From JAAYDK01 sp964543935 (GTDB lineage Bacteria; Spirochaetota; Spirochaetia; Sphaerochaetales; Sphaerochaetaceae), in the NCBI GenBank assembly GCA_964543935.1, contig CAZJAK010000001.1, positions 1 to 64,000 on the forward strand: DNA of 64,000 nucleotides, in the 5' to 3' direction. A program made the translations under genes and the position numbers. Below the pieces are notes generated by a model. It was given only the letters and a program-made list of their open reading frames with translations, had not been told where the DNA came from and ran no database searches. Of this stretch, positions 8,060-17,417 are shown piece after piece (position 1 is the stretch's first letter; each line of letters starts with the position of its first letter).

Positions 8060-9777
8060 AGTTTACCGATGAAGATCGCGTTGCATTGTACAAGAAAGCC
8101 CAGTCCTACATCGATGCCGAAAGCCATTCCGATTTCCGTAACGAGGTGGTCCATGCCCTCGATGAACGGGCCGACGAGGACCTCTACGACCGTTTTTACA
8201 CATCGCTGGCCTTCGGGACGGCCGGCATGAGAGGTGTCATCGGCGGCGGGACCAACCGGATGAACGTTTTCATGGTCCGCAAGGTGACCCAAGGTCTGGC
8301 CGATTACATCACTGAAAGCACCGTCAAGGGGCCGGTGGTCATCGCCTACGACTCACGGCTGTACTCGGATGTGTTCGCCAAGGAGGCCGCTTTGGTGCTG
8401 TGTGCCAACGGAATCGCGGTCAAACTGTACGGAACCATCCATCCGGTGCCGATGCTCTCGTTCGCTGTGCGCTACCTCAAAGCAGTGGCCGGTATCGTCA
8501 TCACCGCCAGCCACAACCCTGCCAAATACAATGGTTACAAGGTCTATTGGTCGGATGGCGGCCAGGTCACACCGCCGCATGATATCGGCATCGGTGCGAA
8601 GGTGGCATCAGTGCATGCCGAGCACATCCGCTCGATCGAGGCAAGTGCAGCTCGCAGCAACGGCTTGCTCGATTCCGTACCTGCCGAAGTGGACGAGGCC
8701 TATTACGCGATGGTGGTGGCCAGCCTGAGGCGCCCGGCCCTGTTCAAGAACAGTTCCGTCAAGGTCGCCTACACTCCGTTGCATGGGACGGGCAACATCC
8801 CGGTCAGGACGATTTTGGAGCGCGTGGGCATTGCCGTGGCGGTGGTCGAGCGCCAAGAATTGCCGGATGGGAACTTCCCCACCGTATCGATGCCCAATCC
8901 TGAAGACCCCCAGGCGATGCGCTTGGCGATCGAACTGGCCAAGCAACAGAAGTCCGACATCGTCTTGGGCACCGATCCCGACGCCGACCGCTTGGGCATC
9001 GCCATTCCCGAAAACGATACCAAGGAGACCTATCGGTTGCTCAGCGGCAACCAGATCGCGATCCTTCTGTGCGATTACTTGATCAACACCTGCAAAGAAA
9101 GTACACCCGATACCAAAAAGGTCCCGCTCGTGGTCAAATCATTGGTCACCACCGATCTGGTCAAGGCCATCACCGAGCGCAATGGGGGACAGTGCCTCGA
9201 TGTGTTGACCGGGTTCAAGTACATTGCTGAAAAAATCGCCGAAGTAGAGGACTCGTCCGAACGCTTCTTCTTGTTCGGGTGCGAAGAGAGCTATGGGTAT
9301 CTGAGTGTGCCGCACATCCGCGACAAAGATGCGGTATCGACAGCGGTATGCGCTGTCGAGATGATGTGCCATTACGCCACCAAAGGCATCACGTTGCAAC
9401 AGCGGCTCGACCAGATTTACCAAGAGTACGGATACCATACCGAGACAGTGCTTTCGTTCTCGTACGAAGGGAGCTCGGGGAAAGCCAAGATGGCGGCCAT
9501 CATGGCCGACTTCAGGGCCAAACGGGTCGGTGACAGCTTCGCCGGCCACACGATCAACCGTGTCCAAGACCTGCTGACAAGCGACGGCAGTTCTGAATTC
9601 CCTTCCTCCGATGTCGTGATCCTGTGGTTCGACAGCGGCGAGAAACTTGTCATCAGACCAAGCGGGACTGAACCGAAAATCAAGTATTACTTATTCTTCA
9701 CAATCCCGGCCGATCAGCGCCACGCCTTCACGCAGTCGATGGCCGAGCGGATCGCCGGGTTCAAGGCAGCGCTATGA
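8056..9777 (+). CDS. pgm: Phosphoglucomutase/phosphomannomutase
   Basis: 573 residues, the length of the PgcA-type alpha-D-phosphohexomutases. Visible motifs are the phosphoserine loop TASHNPAKYNG (Ser near residue 152), the Mg2+ loop GTDPDADRLG (near 305-312), the sugar-binding loop GCEESYGY, and the phosphate-binding RPSGTEPKIK near the C-terminus (about 534). The enzyme interconverts hexose 1- and 6-phosphates for glycogen and cell-envelope precursors or for sugar catabolism. It overlaps gph by 4 bp at its start and the next gene by 4 bp at its end, so the three form one translationally coupled unit. Confidence 0.95.
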   Translation: MKFTDEDRVALYKKAQSYIDAESHSDFRNEVVHALDERADEDLYDRFYTSLAFGTAGMRGVIGGGTNRMNVFMVRKVTQGLADYITESTVKGPVVIAYDSRLYSDVFAKEAALVLCANGIAVKLYGTIHPVPMLSFAVRYLKAVAGIVITASHNPAKYNGYKVYWSDGGQVTPPHDIGIGAKVASVHAEHIRSIEASAARSNGLLDSVPAEVDEAYYAMVVASLRRPALFKNSSVKVAYTPLHGTGNIPVRTILERVGIAVAVVERQELPDGNFPTVSMPNPEDPQAMRLAIELAKQQKSDIVLGTDPDADRLGIAIPENDTKETYRLLSGNQIAILLCDYLINTCKESTPDTKKVPLVVKSLVTTDLVKAITERNGGQCLDVLTGFKYIAEKIAEVEDSSERFFLFGCEESYGYLSVPHIRDKDAVSTAVCAVEMMCHYATKGITLQQRLDQIYQEYGYHTETVLSFSYEGSSGKAKMAAIMADFRAKRVGDSFAGHTINRVQDLLTSDGSSEFPSSDVVILWFDSGEKLVIRPSGTEPKIKYYLFFTIPADQRHAFTQSMAERIAGFKAAL

Positions 9778-10553
9778 AACATGGATTCATGATTCGCAGG
9801 ACAAAAGGGACGACCCTCATCCTCTCTCCGTTTGAAAATCCGGTCACTGCCGGTTCGTGGGAGCCTCAGGAAGAGGTCGTGTGGTATGGAAGCACCATCC
9901 TCACCACCAAGGAAAAGGATGATGCGTTGTTCGTCATGTACAAGCACATCGACCGGGGTGTCGACCGCTGGATCCAAGACGCCCGCTATCTGCCACGCTT
10001 GTTGCTGTGCGCCTTGGCCTTCCTCATCACCTACTTTTTCTTCTCGTTGGCGGTCCGCGATCCATTGCCTATGTTGGACGAGCTGTTGCTGGCCGGTGGT
10101 GTGGCTTTCGCGCTGGGGGCTTTCCTGACCTCGCGCGACAAGAAAAGCGACATGGCCATGAAACGCCGCATGGAGCTCAAGCAGAACGCCTCGCGCAGTG
10201 ATTTCCTCGTGGTGGAGGGGCTCGGCTCGTACGAGAAGTATGTGGACGATGCCGCCTATATCGACACCATCGAGTTGGCGGACCGGTTGGCGATGGTATC
10301 GGATCACCCCTTGGAACGCTTGCAGGTATCCGAACAACAATCTGGCGAGTGGCAAGCCGAGCTCGATCAACTGATCCGCGATCATTTCAAACTCACCGGC
10401 CGGAGCACATGGTTGTGGTACCGCAAGGTCATGGAGGCGCGTACATTGGGCAAAGCCGATGTCGGTTTGTCGGCCCGCTTGCTCAAGCTGGCCATGAACC
10501 AACAGATCGACTTGTCCCTGCTGGCGCTCTTGGTATCCATTTCGAAGCAATGA
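9774..10553 (+). CDS. Two-TM membrane protein of unknown function
   Basis: 259 residues, not recognised. A polar N-terminal domain of about 75 residues leads into two membrane helices (about 78-95 and 102-118) joined by a short loop. A cytoplasmic helix-rich C-terminal domain begins with a basic segment (TSRDKKSDMAMKRRMELK). The start ATG lies inside the pgm stop (ATGA), so it is translated with pgm. No catalytic motif is visible. The topology resembles the larger gene at 1945 but I see no sequence match. Confidence 0.7.
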   Translation: MKHGFMIRRTKGTTLILSPFENPVTAGSWEPQEEVVWYGSTILTTKEKDDALFVMYKHIDRGVDRWIQDARYLPRLLLCALAFLITYFFFSLAVRDPLPMLDELLLAGGVAFALGAFLTSRDKKSDMAMKRRMELKQNASRSDFLVVEGLGSYEKYVDDAAYIDTIELADRLAMVSDHPLERLQVSEQQSGEWQAELDQLIRDHFKLTGRSTWLWYRKVMEARTLGKADVGLSARLLKLAMNQQIDLSLLALLVSISKQ

Positions 10554-10577
10554 GAGTCTTGAGGGCATCGATCGAGT

Positions 10578-12071
10578 ATGCCCGATCGTTTCGTATCCAG
10601 CATCGATTCCTTCATGATGGCGAAGATCGGCACGATGTGCTTGGTCTTGGCTTGGCATCCCTCTTGTTTCCACGATATTCGCTTGGGTTTGTTGGTGGCC
10701 ACGGCAGTAACGGCTGTGTGCATTGCTGTCTCCCCGTGGGTGGTTCACCGCGTGGTGACGGCAGTCCTGTTGCTTTGTTTCATCTGGATGCTTACGATTG
10801 TGGGATTGCAGCAATCCTATTGGATGTCCAGACCATGGTTCGCCTTTCCACCCGAGAGCATCACAGCGGTCGAAGGAACGCTTGTCTCCGATTCGCATAC
10901 GAGTATGAACGGGAATCTCACGGCGACTGTCGCGCTTTCAACCTGCACCTCCTGTTTTGGAGCACAGGGTGGGTGCGGTGGGACTGTCCAGGTTGTCGGC
11001 CAACGCATCGATGGAATCATCCCGGCTGCAACCAAACTGACCATCGGCGGTACGCTGGAACTCATGCCGGACGGAACGTATCTTTTAGCAGCCGACTCGC
11101 TGATGCCTCTAGACTGTGGTGGAGCTCTGCGCACTGTCCGGGTGCGCATTCTGGCCGTAGTGTCGCACTCGTTGTGGCAGTTGGGCCCGCTTGCAGGTGA
11201 GTTGTCCAGCCAATTATTGCTTGGACGTAGCGATGAGCCCGGTTCCCCGTTACGGACCCTCTCGGTTGCCGCCGGCTGTTCGCATGTGTTGGCTTTGTCC
11301 GGGATGCATGTGCATGTCTTGGCAGGGTTGACCATCCTGGTGCTCTCATTGTTCATGGGACGGCTGCGGGCCCGTCGATGGTCGTTGGCCACGACGCTCC
11401 TGTTTGTCTGGATTGCCGGACCGAAACCTTCATTGGTCCGCGCTGCGCTCATGCAAGTTTGCCTGGCGTTGCCGGCGAGAGCGTTCACGATCGAGGAATC
11501 GTTGTATGTGGCCTGTTCCGTTCAGATTCTGTTGTACCCGCTGCATGCGGCCAATGAGGCCTTCATCCTCTCATACGCAGCGTTGGCCGGCTTGGCGTTG
11601 TTTTCCAAGAGGTGGTCTGCTCTCTTGTCCCTGTTCTTGCCAGCGCCGGTCGCTGTGACGCTGGCGACCTCGTCGGCGACCCTTTCCTTGACGACCGCCT
11701 GTGCGTTGGCGATGTTCGGCACGTGGCATCCGGTCGCGATCCTTAACGGTTGGTTGGCATCTGTGCTGGCCATGGGAGCCATGGTGGCGGGTTTGCTGTG
11801 GTTGGCCGCTCCAATCGCACCGGTGGCGGCTCTTGCACGGCTGGTCTCACAGTGCTACCTGGCAGTGGTGACGCATTCGGCCACGTGGTCGGAAAGCCAT
11901 CCTCAGGCTGGCACGTTCGTTACCTATGTCGTCTTCGTCCTGGTCGTGTTGACTGTCCTCGCTCTTGTTGGGTATGCTGGCTCACGGATTGCGGCGAGGA
12001 GCACAGGTGAGCATGATGTGGGATTTTCCCTACGATTCAGAGAAAGCATTGGCGGCCCTCCTGGAGACTGA
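10578..12071 (+). CDS. comEC: ComEC/Rec2-type membrane protein (no MBL domain)
   Basis: 497 residues. A short hydrophobic N-terminus is followed by a soluble OB-like region with four Cys (CTSCFGAQGGCGG), then a long multi-helix domain starting with HVLALSGMHVHVLAG, the signature of the ComEC competence domain. ComEC forms the inner-membrane channel for DNA uptake in naturally competent bacteria. At about 500 residues it lacks the C-terminal metallo-beta-lactamase domain found in longer homologues. The start is uncertain: ATG 10578 lacks a clear Shine-Dalgarno. The 3' end overlaps rsmA by 65 bp. Confidence 0.8.
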   Translation: MPDRFVSSIDSFMMAKIGTMCLVLAWHPSCFHDIRLGLLVATAVTAVCIAVSPWVVHRVVTAVLLLCFIWMLTIVGLQQSYWMSRPWFAFPPESITAVEGTLVSDSHTSMNGNLTATVALSTCTSCFGAQGGCGGTVQVVGQRIDGIIPAATKLTIGGTLELMPDGTYLLAADSLMPLDCGGALRTVRVRILAVVSHSLWQLGPLAGELSSQLLLGRSDEPGSPLRTLSVAAGCSHVLALSGMHVHVLAGLTILVLSLFMGRLRARRWSLATTLLFVWIAGPKPSLVRAALMQVCLALPARAFTIEESLYVACSVQILLYPLHAANEAFILSYAALAGLALFSKRWSALLSLFLPAPVAVTLATSSATLSLTTACALAMFGTWHPVAILNGWLASVLAMGAMVAGLLWLAAPIAPVAALARLVSQCYLAVVTHSATWSESHPQAGTFVTYVVFVLVVLTVLALVGYAGSRIAARSTGEHDVGFSLRFRESIGGPPGD

Positions 12072-12897
12072 AGGGTTGGCGATGACCAAAAAGTTCGGGC
12101 AGAACTTCCTGATCTCGGCATCGGCACGCCGCAAGATTGTCGAGGCTATCGCAGTCGGTCCTGCCGACAGAGTCTGGGAGATTGGACCAGGTCTCGGTTC
12201 GTTGACGGCTGATGTGTTGCGCACAGGGGCTTCGGTCACCGCCTTTGAAATCGATCATGGGTTTTGCCGGATCTTGCGGGAACAAGCTTTCAGCGGCCAT
12301 GCCGCATTCACGTTGATCGAAGGCGACTTCCTCAAGACGTGGGAAGGGGAATTCTCCCGCAACGGGGTGCCCGAGGTCATTTGCGGCAACCTTCCCTACA
12401 ATGTCGGTTCAATCTGCATCGCCCGCCTGATCGAAGGGGGCTGTGTGCCACACCGGATGGTCTTCACGCTGCAAAAAGAGGTCGCCGAACGGTTGGCGGC
12501 AACTGTGGGTTCCAAATCGTGGTCGACACTGTCAATCTTGACTCAATTGGATTATCGGGTGGGCAAGCTGTTCTCCATCGGGCCGGGATCGTTTTTCCCT
12601 CCTCCGAACGTGGAATCGGCAGTGGTCCTCCTGAGCAAACGTGAAGTTCCGCAAGTTGACGAAGGCCTGCGCAAATCGTTTCTCAGATTGGTGGACGACA
12701 TCTTCACCCAACGACGAAAAACCGTGCGCAACAACCTGCTTGGCGGCGACACCGGCCAGCGCTATGGCAAACAGCTCGTCCTACAAGCTTTGTCCCTAGC
12801 CGAAATTGAAGAATCCGAGCGCTGCGAGCAATTGGGAATCGATCGGATCAAGCAGTTGGCCGCAGTGATCGAGCGCATCAGTCTTTCCAGGCCCTGA
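12007..12897 (+). CDS. rsmA: 16S rRNA dimethyladenosine transferase
   Basis: 296 residues. KKFGQNFL near the N-terminus, the SAM-binding motif VWEIGPGLGSLT, FEID, EGDFL and the catalytic GNLPYN identify the KsgA/RsmA family, which dimethylates two adjacent adenines in helix 45 of 16S rRNA late in 30S assembly. I chose GTG 12007, which has GAGGAG 5 nt upstream, over ATG 12013, 11 nt from it. The gene starts inside comEC and ends 20 bp inside the convergent MATE gene. Confidence 0.93.
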   Translation: MSMMWDFPYDSEKALAALLETEGLAMTKKFGQNFLISASARRKIVEAIAVGPADRVWEIGPGLGSLTADVLRTGASVTAFEIDHGFCRILREQAFSGHAAFTLIEGDFLKTWEGEFSRNGVPEVICGNLPYNVGSICIARLIEGGCVPHRMVFTLQKEVAERLAATVGSKSWSTLSILTQLDYRVGKLFSIGPGSFFPPPNVESAVVLLSKREVPQVDEGLRKSFLRLVDDIFTQRRKTVRNNLLGGDTGQRYGKQLVLQALSLAEIEESERCEQLGIDRIKQLAAVIERISLSRP

Positions 12898-14281
12898 TCC
12901 ATCGTTTCTTGACGAAGCGGTTCACATTGAGCACTCCCCGCACGATCAAGTCGGCCACCATGCAGGCCCAGGCTGCTTGCAAGCCCAAGTTGAACACTTT
13001 GAGCAAGACAAAGGCGGGCACGATGCGGATCAGCCACATGCCGATCAATGAATAGATGAACGGCCAGCGGGTGTCTCCGGCTCCGCGCAGGATCCCGGTG
13101 CCAACAATGGCAAGGGCGAAGAACGGTTCGGCAAAGGCTTCGATGCGCAACACCTGCGCTCCCAAGGCGACGACTGCCGCATCGGGTGTAAAAAAGCTCA
13201 TCAAAGGCCGGGCGAAGAGGAACATGAGGCTGCCGGTGAAGGTCATCAGCAGGACGCCGAAGGTGAGGCATCGCCGGGCGAACGAGAGGGCTTGCTCCTC
13301 TCGACGGGCTCCCAGCGATTGGGCCACCAGCGTGGTGGCGGCTATCGAAAATCCGCTGACCGGCAGGTACGTGATCGATTCGGCCACGATAGCCAAATGG
13401 TGGGCAGCCAAGGCTGTAGTCCCGATACCGGTGACCAAGACGGTCAGCGTCACCTGTCCCAACGAGATGGTGGCCCGTTCCATCGCCAAGGGTACGGCCA
13501 GTTTCGTCACGCTGCGCCAGATGTCGGCTTGAGGTCGCCACGGTGCACCGGTGAAGACCCGGATGGAGGCTTTCCTGGTAAAGAGAACGAACAAGAGGAT
13601 CGAACCGGCCAGCACGTTGGACAGGGCTGTCGAGATGGCCGCTCCGCTTACCCCCAGTGCGGCTCCCCACACGGTGAATCCATGGCCGTTGACGGTAATC
13701 TCCCGGGTGGGAAAAATCAAGAGGAAATTGCCGATGACGTTGGCGATGTTGGCAGTGATATTGGCGATCATCGGCGATTTTGTGTCGCCGGCGCTTCGCA
13801 GGAGATTGGCGATGAACATGAAGGCGATGGTGAACGGAAACGAAAGCGCAATGTAGCGCATGTAGGAAACCGCATCGGGAACCACTTGGGGTTCCACCCC
13901 GATCCAATGGGGCAAACGACTTCCGATGATGAGCATCAAAGACAGCACGGCCAAGCCGAATGCAGCGATGGCCACGAGCGCTTGATGGACGATCCGGTCG
14001 ACATCGGCTTGCTTTCCAGCACCGATGTTGCGTCCTGCCAGCACGGCGAAGGAGGCCCCGAAAGCGTACATGATCCCGTTCACCAACCAGATGGTCGAGG
14101 TGTTGGCCGCGACCGCGGCGGTAGCATAAGCTCCGAGCGAACCGAGCATGGCCGAGTCGACATATTGCACCGCTGTCTGGAAGAGTTGGTCGACAATGGC
14201 CGGCCAGGCCAGCATCCAGATGACGGCCGACGGGCGGCGGGTACTGTCCAACAGGAAGTTGTTCTGGTGAGTTTGGTTCAT
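12878..14281 (-). CDS. MATE-family efflux transporter
   Basis: 467 residues with about twelve hydrophobic helices in two similar halves and the MATE-type start (IWMLAWPAIVDQLFQTAVQYVDSAMLG). MATE proteins export cationic or aromatic compounds in exchange for Na+ or H+; the substrate here is unknown. The ATG at 14281 has only a distant AAGGA. The gene follows the pta terminator on the same strand and ends inside the end of rsmA. Confidence 0.9.
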   Translation of the reverse strand: MNQTHQNNFLLDSTRRPSAVIWMLAWPAIVDQLFQTAVQYVDSAMLGSLGAYATAAVAANTSTIWLVNGIMYAFGASFAVLAGRNIGAGKQADVDRIVHQALVAIAAFGLAVLSLMLIIGSRLPHWIGVEPQVVPDAVSYMRYIALSFPFTIAFMFIANLLRSAGDTKSPMIANITANIANVIGNFLLIFPTREITVNGHGFTVWGAALGVSGAAISTALSNVLAGSILLFVLFTRKASIRVFTGAPWRPQADIWRSVTKLAVPLAMERATISLGQVTLTVLVTGIGTTALAAHHLAIVAESITYLPVSGFSIAATTLVAQSLGARREEQALSFARRCLTFGVLLMTFTGSLMFLFARPLMSFFTPDAAVVALGAQVLRIEAFAEPFFALAIVGTGILRGAGDTRWPFIYSLIGMWLIRIVPAFVLLKVFNLGLQAAWACMVADLIVRGVLNVNRFVKKRWIRAWKD

Positions 14282-14309
14282 GGCGGGATTGCTGTCCTTG
14301 AAGTAAACA

Positions 14310-14328
14310 GGGCGGCTTCAAGCCGCCC
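14310..14328 (-). terminator. Rho-independent terminator of pta
   Basis: A GC stem GGGCGGC/GCCGCCC with a 5-nt loop. On the minus strand it is followed by TGTTTACTT, a moderately T-rich tail. It lies 25 bp after the pta stop and before the MATE gene, which should therefore have its own promoter or depend on readthrough. Confidence 0.75.
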
Positions 14329-14352
14329 TCTGGATGCGTTCCTAGGCAGGCT

Positions 14353-15351
14353 TCACGCGCCTGCTTGAGCCAAGGTGATGGCGGCTGTGACGACGATGTC
14401 TTCTACCGAACACCCGCGCGACAAGTCGCTGACCGGACGGGCGAATCCTTGCAGGATGGGGCCGTATGCTTCGGCTCCCGCCAACCGTTGCACCAGCTTA
14501 TAACCGATGTTGCCGGCTTGCAGGTCGGGGAACACCAAGACATTGGCCCGACCGGCAACCGTGGAGCCGGGAGCCTTGCTCTTGCCGACCGACGGGACGA
14601 TGGCGGCATCGAGTTGCAACTCTCCGTCACATTGTATGTCCGGCCTTTTGGCCTTGAGCAATTGATAGGCGGTGGTGACTTTGTCAACCAAAGGCCCTTT
14701 GGCTGAACCCTTGGTGGAATACGAGAGTAGGGCGACGATCGGCTCCACCCCGAGATAGATGCGGCAGGACTCGGCGGCCTCTTCGGCGATCTCGGCCAAT
14801 TGCTCGGCGGTCGGTTCGGGGATGGTGGCGCAGTCGGCGAATATGAAACTACCCGAAGCGCCGTACTGGCCCTTGTCCGTGGCCATGACGAAGCATGAGG
14901 AGGCGCTCTTGATACCTGGCTTGGTCTTGATGATGTTGAAGGAGGCCAACAGGACATTGCCGGTGGTGTTCTCGGCACCAGCGACCATGGCATGGGCCGC
15001 TTGCGTGCGGACCATCATCGCTCCCCAGCGCAACGGGCTGACGATTCCGTCAAAAGCCTCTTGGGGTGTCATGCCTTTGTGCTTGCGCAACTCGTAGTAT
15101 TCATCTGCATACGCTTTGCGCAGCGAAGATTGTTCGGGGTCCACCACCAAGATGCCGTCGAGCGAGACATGTTGGGCTGCGGCTACCGCAGCCACTGCCT
15201 CTGGCTTTCCCAGCAACGTGACGGCGCTGGCGATGTTCTGGTCAATGATCAAGCGGGCGGCTGCAACCGTCCGGCTTTCTGTTCCTTCCGGAAGGACAAG
15301 GGCTTTCTTGAGGGCCCTTGCTTTGGCTTTCATGGTTTCTGCGAATGTCAT
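14353..15351 (-). CDS. pta: Phosphate acetyltransferase
   Basis: 332 residues, the short single-domain Pta form. Conserved stretches include LVLPEG, the GAENTTGNVLLASFNI segment, KGQYGASGSFIFADCA and LVFPDLQAGNIGYKLVQRL. The enzyme converts acetyl-CoA and phosphate to acetyl phosphate and CoA; with acetate kinase it makes ATP and acetate during fermentation. No ack gene is in the window. I chose ATG 15351 because AAGGAG lies 6 nt upstream; the longer frame would start in the divergent MFS promoter region. Confidence 0.95.
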   Translation of the reverse strand: MTFAETMKAKARALKKALVLPEGTESRTVAAARLIIDQNIASAVTLLGKPEAVAAVAAAQHVSLDGILVVDPEQSSLRKAYADEYYELRKHKGMTPQEAFDGIVSPLRWGAMMVRTQAAHAMVAGAENTTGNVLLASFNIIKTKPGIKSASSCFVMATDKGQYGASGSFIFADCATIPEPTAEQLAEIAEEAAESCRIYLGVEPIVALLSYSTKGSAKGPLVDKVTTAYQLLKAKRPDIQCDGELQLDAAIVPSVGKSKAPGSTVAGRANVLVFPDLQAGNIGYKLVQRLAGAEAYGPILQGFARPVSDLSRGCSVEDIVVTAAITLAQAGA

Positions 15352-15488
15352 AGATGCTCCTTGGAGAGATGCAATCGGTGTCTTCCACCACCTGCTACGA
15401 TAGCACATCGGGCCATGCGGGAAAAGCGTTCCACAGTATCCATGCGCTCGATGTTCATGCTATCATCCACAATCGTCGGAGCCGAGGG

Positions 15489-16658
15489 ATGGTCAAGAGT
15501 ATCATTTTCGCCGCACTGGTCCCGTTCTCACTCGTTGGTACGGTCTTCGGACCGCTCGGCAGCGACATCATCGCCACGATGGGCATGACGGTCGCCGACC
15601 TCGGCAGGATGATCAGCATCTCCCAAAGCGGTGTTTTCGTAGCATTCTTTTTGCAACCGCTTTTATTCAGATACCTGAAAGCGCTTGGCGTGCTGAAATT
15701 CAGCCTTGCTGCCTACGCTGTGGCTTTGGCTTGCATCGCGTACTCCAGCGACCGCACTATGTTGACCGCCTCCTATACGTTTCTGAGTTTTTCCTCGTAT
15801 TTATTCTCCAATGCCACATTCGTCGTACTGAACACCACCTATCCCGAACAACGCTCGGCAAACATTCCGTTGACCCACTTGGTGTACAGCATCTCCTCGA
15901 TTGCTGCAGCCTGGTCGGTCTCTTGGTTCAAAGGCCCGCATTGGCAACGAGTCTATGTGTATGCTTCGGTTGCGTTCATGCTGTTGGCAATCTTCTCAGT
16001 GGTCGGCAAATCACGACGCGAGCCGGCTAGGACGAGCGTCTCGAAAGGGACCAAGACGCTGAAGCACTTGATCACCCGCCAGGAATTTGTGGTGTTTTGC
16101 CTGCTGATGACCGTGTATCTCGGCAGTGAAGGAAGTGTGGCCACCTTCTCTCCGATGTTGTTCGATTTCGTGTTGCACAGCAGTCCGGCCCAGACTGCTG
16201 CGGCGGTGATGGTCTTCTGGATCGGCATGACCGTCTCGCGGGCTGCCATCGTGCCGATGCTCAAGAAAGCGAAGGTGAGCCCGCATCTGTTCATGGCAGC
16301 ATTGGTGCTGGCCTGCAGCGGTTCGGTGTGGTTGCTCAGCTCGGCGATGACCAATCGTTCGGCCAACTTGGCCATGCTGGCGACCGGTTTGTGCATCGGG
16401 CCGATCAATCCGTTGTTGCAGTTGATCATGGCTGAGTGGTACCCCGATTGGTTGGCCTTCATGTCCAATGTCAACCTGATGTGTTCCGTCATCGGACGGA
16501 TGACCATTCCGGTGGTGGTGACAGCGCTCGCAGAACGAACCTCCATGCAGGGTGGGCTGAGAGTCGTGGTGCTCTTCCTTTTGGTTTCCATCATGCTTCT
16601 TATCGGAGCGGTCTCCTTACGCCGGCGCCAATTGAGGAGCGACGGCCAAACATGCTAG
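15489..16658 (+). CDS. MFS transporter
   Basis: 389 residues, about twelve hydrophobic helices, starting MVKSIIFAALVPFS. The overall pattern is of sugar/organic-acid-type major facilitators; the substrate is unknown. I chose ATG 15489 with GGAG 7 nt upstream; the longer frame from 15354 would overlap the pta start. It is divergent from pta. Its stop is 9 bp before the TyrA-like gene. Confidence 0.85.
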   Translation: MVKSIIFAALVPFSLVGTVFGPLGSDIIATMGMTVADLGRMISISQSGVFVAFFLQPLLFRYLKALGVLKFSLAAYAVALACIAYSSDRTMLTASYTFLSFSSYLFSNATFVVLNTTYPEQRSANIPLTHLVYSISSIAAAWSVSWFKGPHWQRVYVYASVAFMLLAIFSVVGKSRREPARTSVSKGTKTLKHLITRQEFVVFCLLMTVYLGSEGSVATFSPMLFDFVLHSSPAQTAAAVMVFWIGMTVSRAAIVPMLKKAKVSPHLFMAALVLACSGSVWLLSSAMTNRSANLAMLATGLCIGPINPLLQLIMAEWYPDWLAFMSNVNLMCSVIGRMTIPVVVTALAERTSMQGGLRVVVLFLLVSIMLLIGAVSLRRRQLRSDGQTC

Positions 16659-16661
16659 GAT
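16632..16661 (+). promoter_or_regulatory. Possible promoter inside the MFS 3' end for the TyrA-like gene
   Basis: TTGAGG (16632-16637), 18 bp, TAGGAT (16656-16661) with TGC before it (extended -10). It ends 6 nt before the ATG at 16668. The same bases also form a weak AGGA Shine-Dalgarno 7 nt from the ATG, so co-transcription with the MFS gene is an alternative. Confidence 0.4.
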
Positions 16662-16667
16662 GGGCCC

Positions 16668-17417
16668 ATGAAAGTTGGAATTTACGGTTTGGGGCGCTTC
16701 GGATCCTTTTGGGCTAAGGCGCTCTCATCGAATTGCGAGGTGGTGGCATACAACCGCACTGCCGGTAAAGACATTCCTGATGGGGTGGCCAAGGCGTCTC
16801 TTGACGAGTTGACCGGATGCGACACGATTTTCTTGTGTGTGGCCATCTCCTCGTTTAAAGATGTCGTCAAGCAATTGGCGCCCCGTTTGAAGCCTGGCAC
16901 GTTGGTGATGGACACGTGCTCGGTCAAAACCTATCCTGCAGCGGTCATGACCGAGTGCCTGCCTCCAGGCATCTCCCTCATCGCCACCCATCCGATGTTC
17001 GGCCCCGATTCGGGCAAGGATGGTCTGAAGGGACTGCCGTTCGTGTTCTGCCCATTGCGGTGCGACAGTGCCAGAGCCGATCGTTGGCGCTCGATGCTCA
17101 GTGGCATGGGGTTGAAGGTTTTGGAGATGGATTGCGAACGGCATGACCGCGAGGCCGCCTATTCGCAAGGAGTGACCCACTTCGTTGGACGGGTGTTGGA
17201 CGAACTGCACCTCAAACCGACTGAGTTGGCCACCGTAGGCTATAAGCGATTGATGTCGATAGTCGAACAGACCTGCAACGACCCGTTGCAGCTGTTTTAT
17301 GACTTGCAACGCTACAATCCCTATGCACACAGCATGCACGTCGAGCTGAAACGAGCCCTCGAGACCGTCATACTGGCTTTGGACAGGCAAGATGCCGCCG
17401 GGTGGAAGCAGCCATGA
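16668..17417 (+). CDS. Prephenate dehydrogenase-like protein
   Basis: 249 residues. It begins with the NAD(P)-binding fold GIYGLGRFGSF. Further family stretches are FLCVAISSFKDVV, VMDTCSVK and LIATHPMFGPDSG, typical of prephenate dehydrogenases (TyrA). These oxidatively decarboxylate prephenate to 4-hydroxyphenylpyruvate in tyrosine synthesis. At 249 residues it lacks any C-terminal ACT domain, so feedback control by tyrosine through such a domain is not expected. It overlaps mtaB by 4 bp (ATGA). Confidence 0.85.
   Translation: MKVGIYGLGRFGSFWAKALSSNCEVVAYNRTAGKDIPDGVAKASLDELTGCDTIFLCVAISSFKDVVKQLAPRLKPGTLVMDTCSVKTYPAAVMTECLPPGISLIATHPMFGPDSGKDGLKGLPFVFCPLRCDSARADRWRSMLSGMGLKVLEMDCERHDREAAYSQGVTHFVGRVLDELHLKPTELATVGYKRLMSIVEQTCNDPLQLFYDLQRYNPYAHSMHVELKRALETVILALDRQDAAGWKQP

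Noticed and set aside
12762..14321. 519-codon minus-strand ORF overlapping the MATE gene
   Set aside because: Same strand, different frame from a clear MATE transporter; the translation has no membrane pattern or motif.
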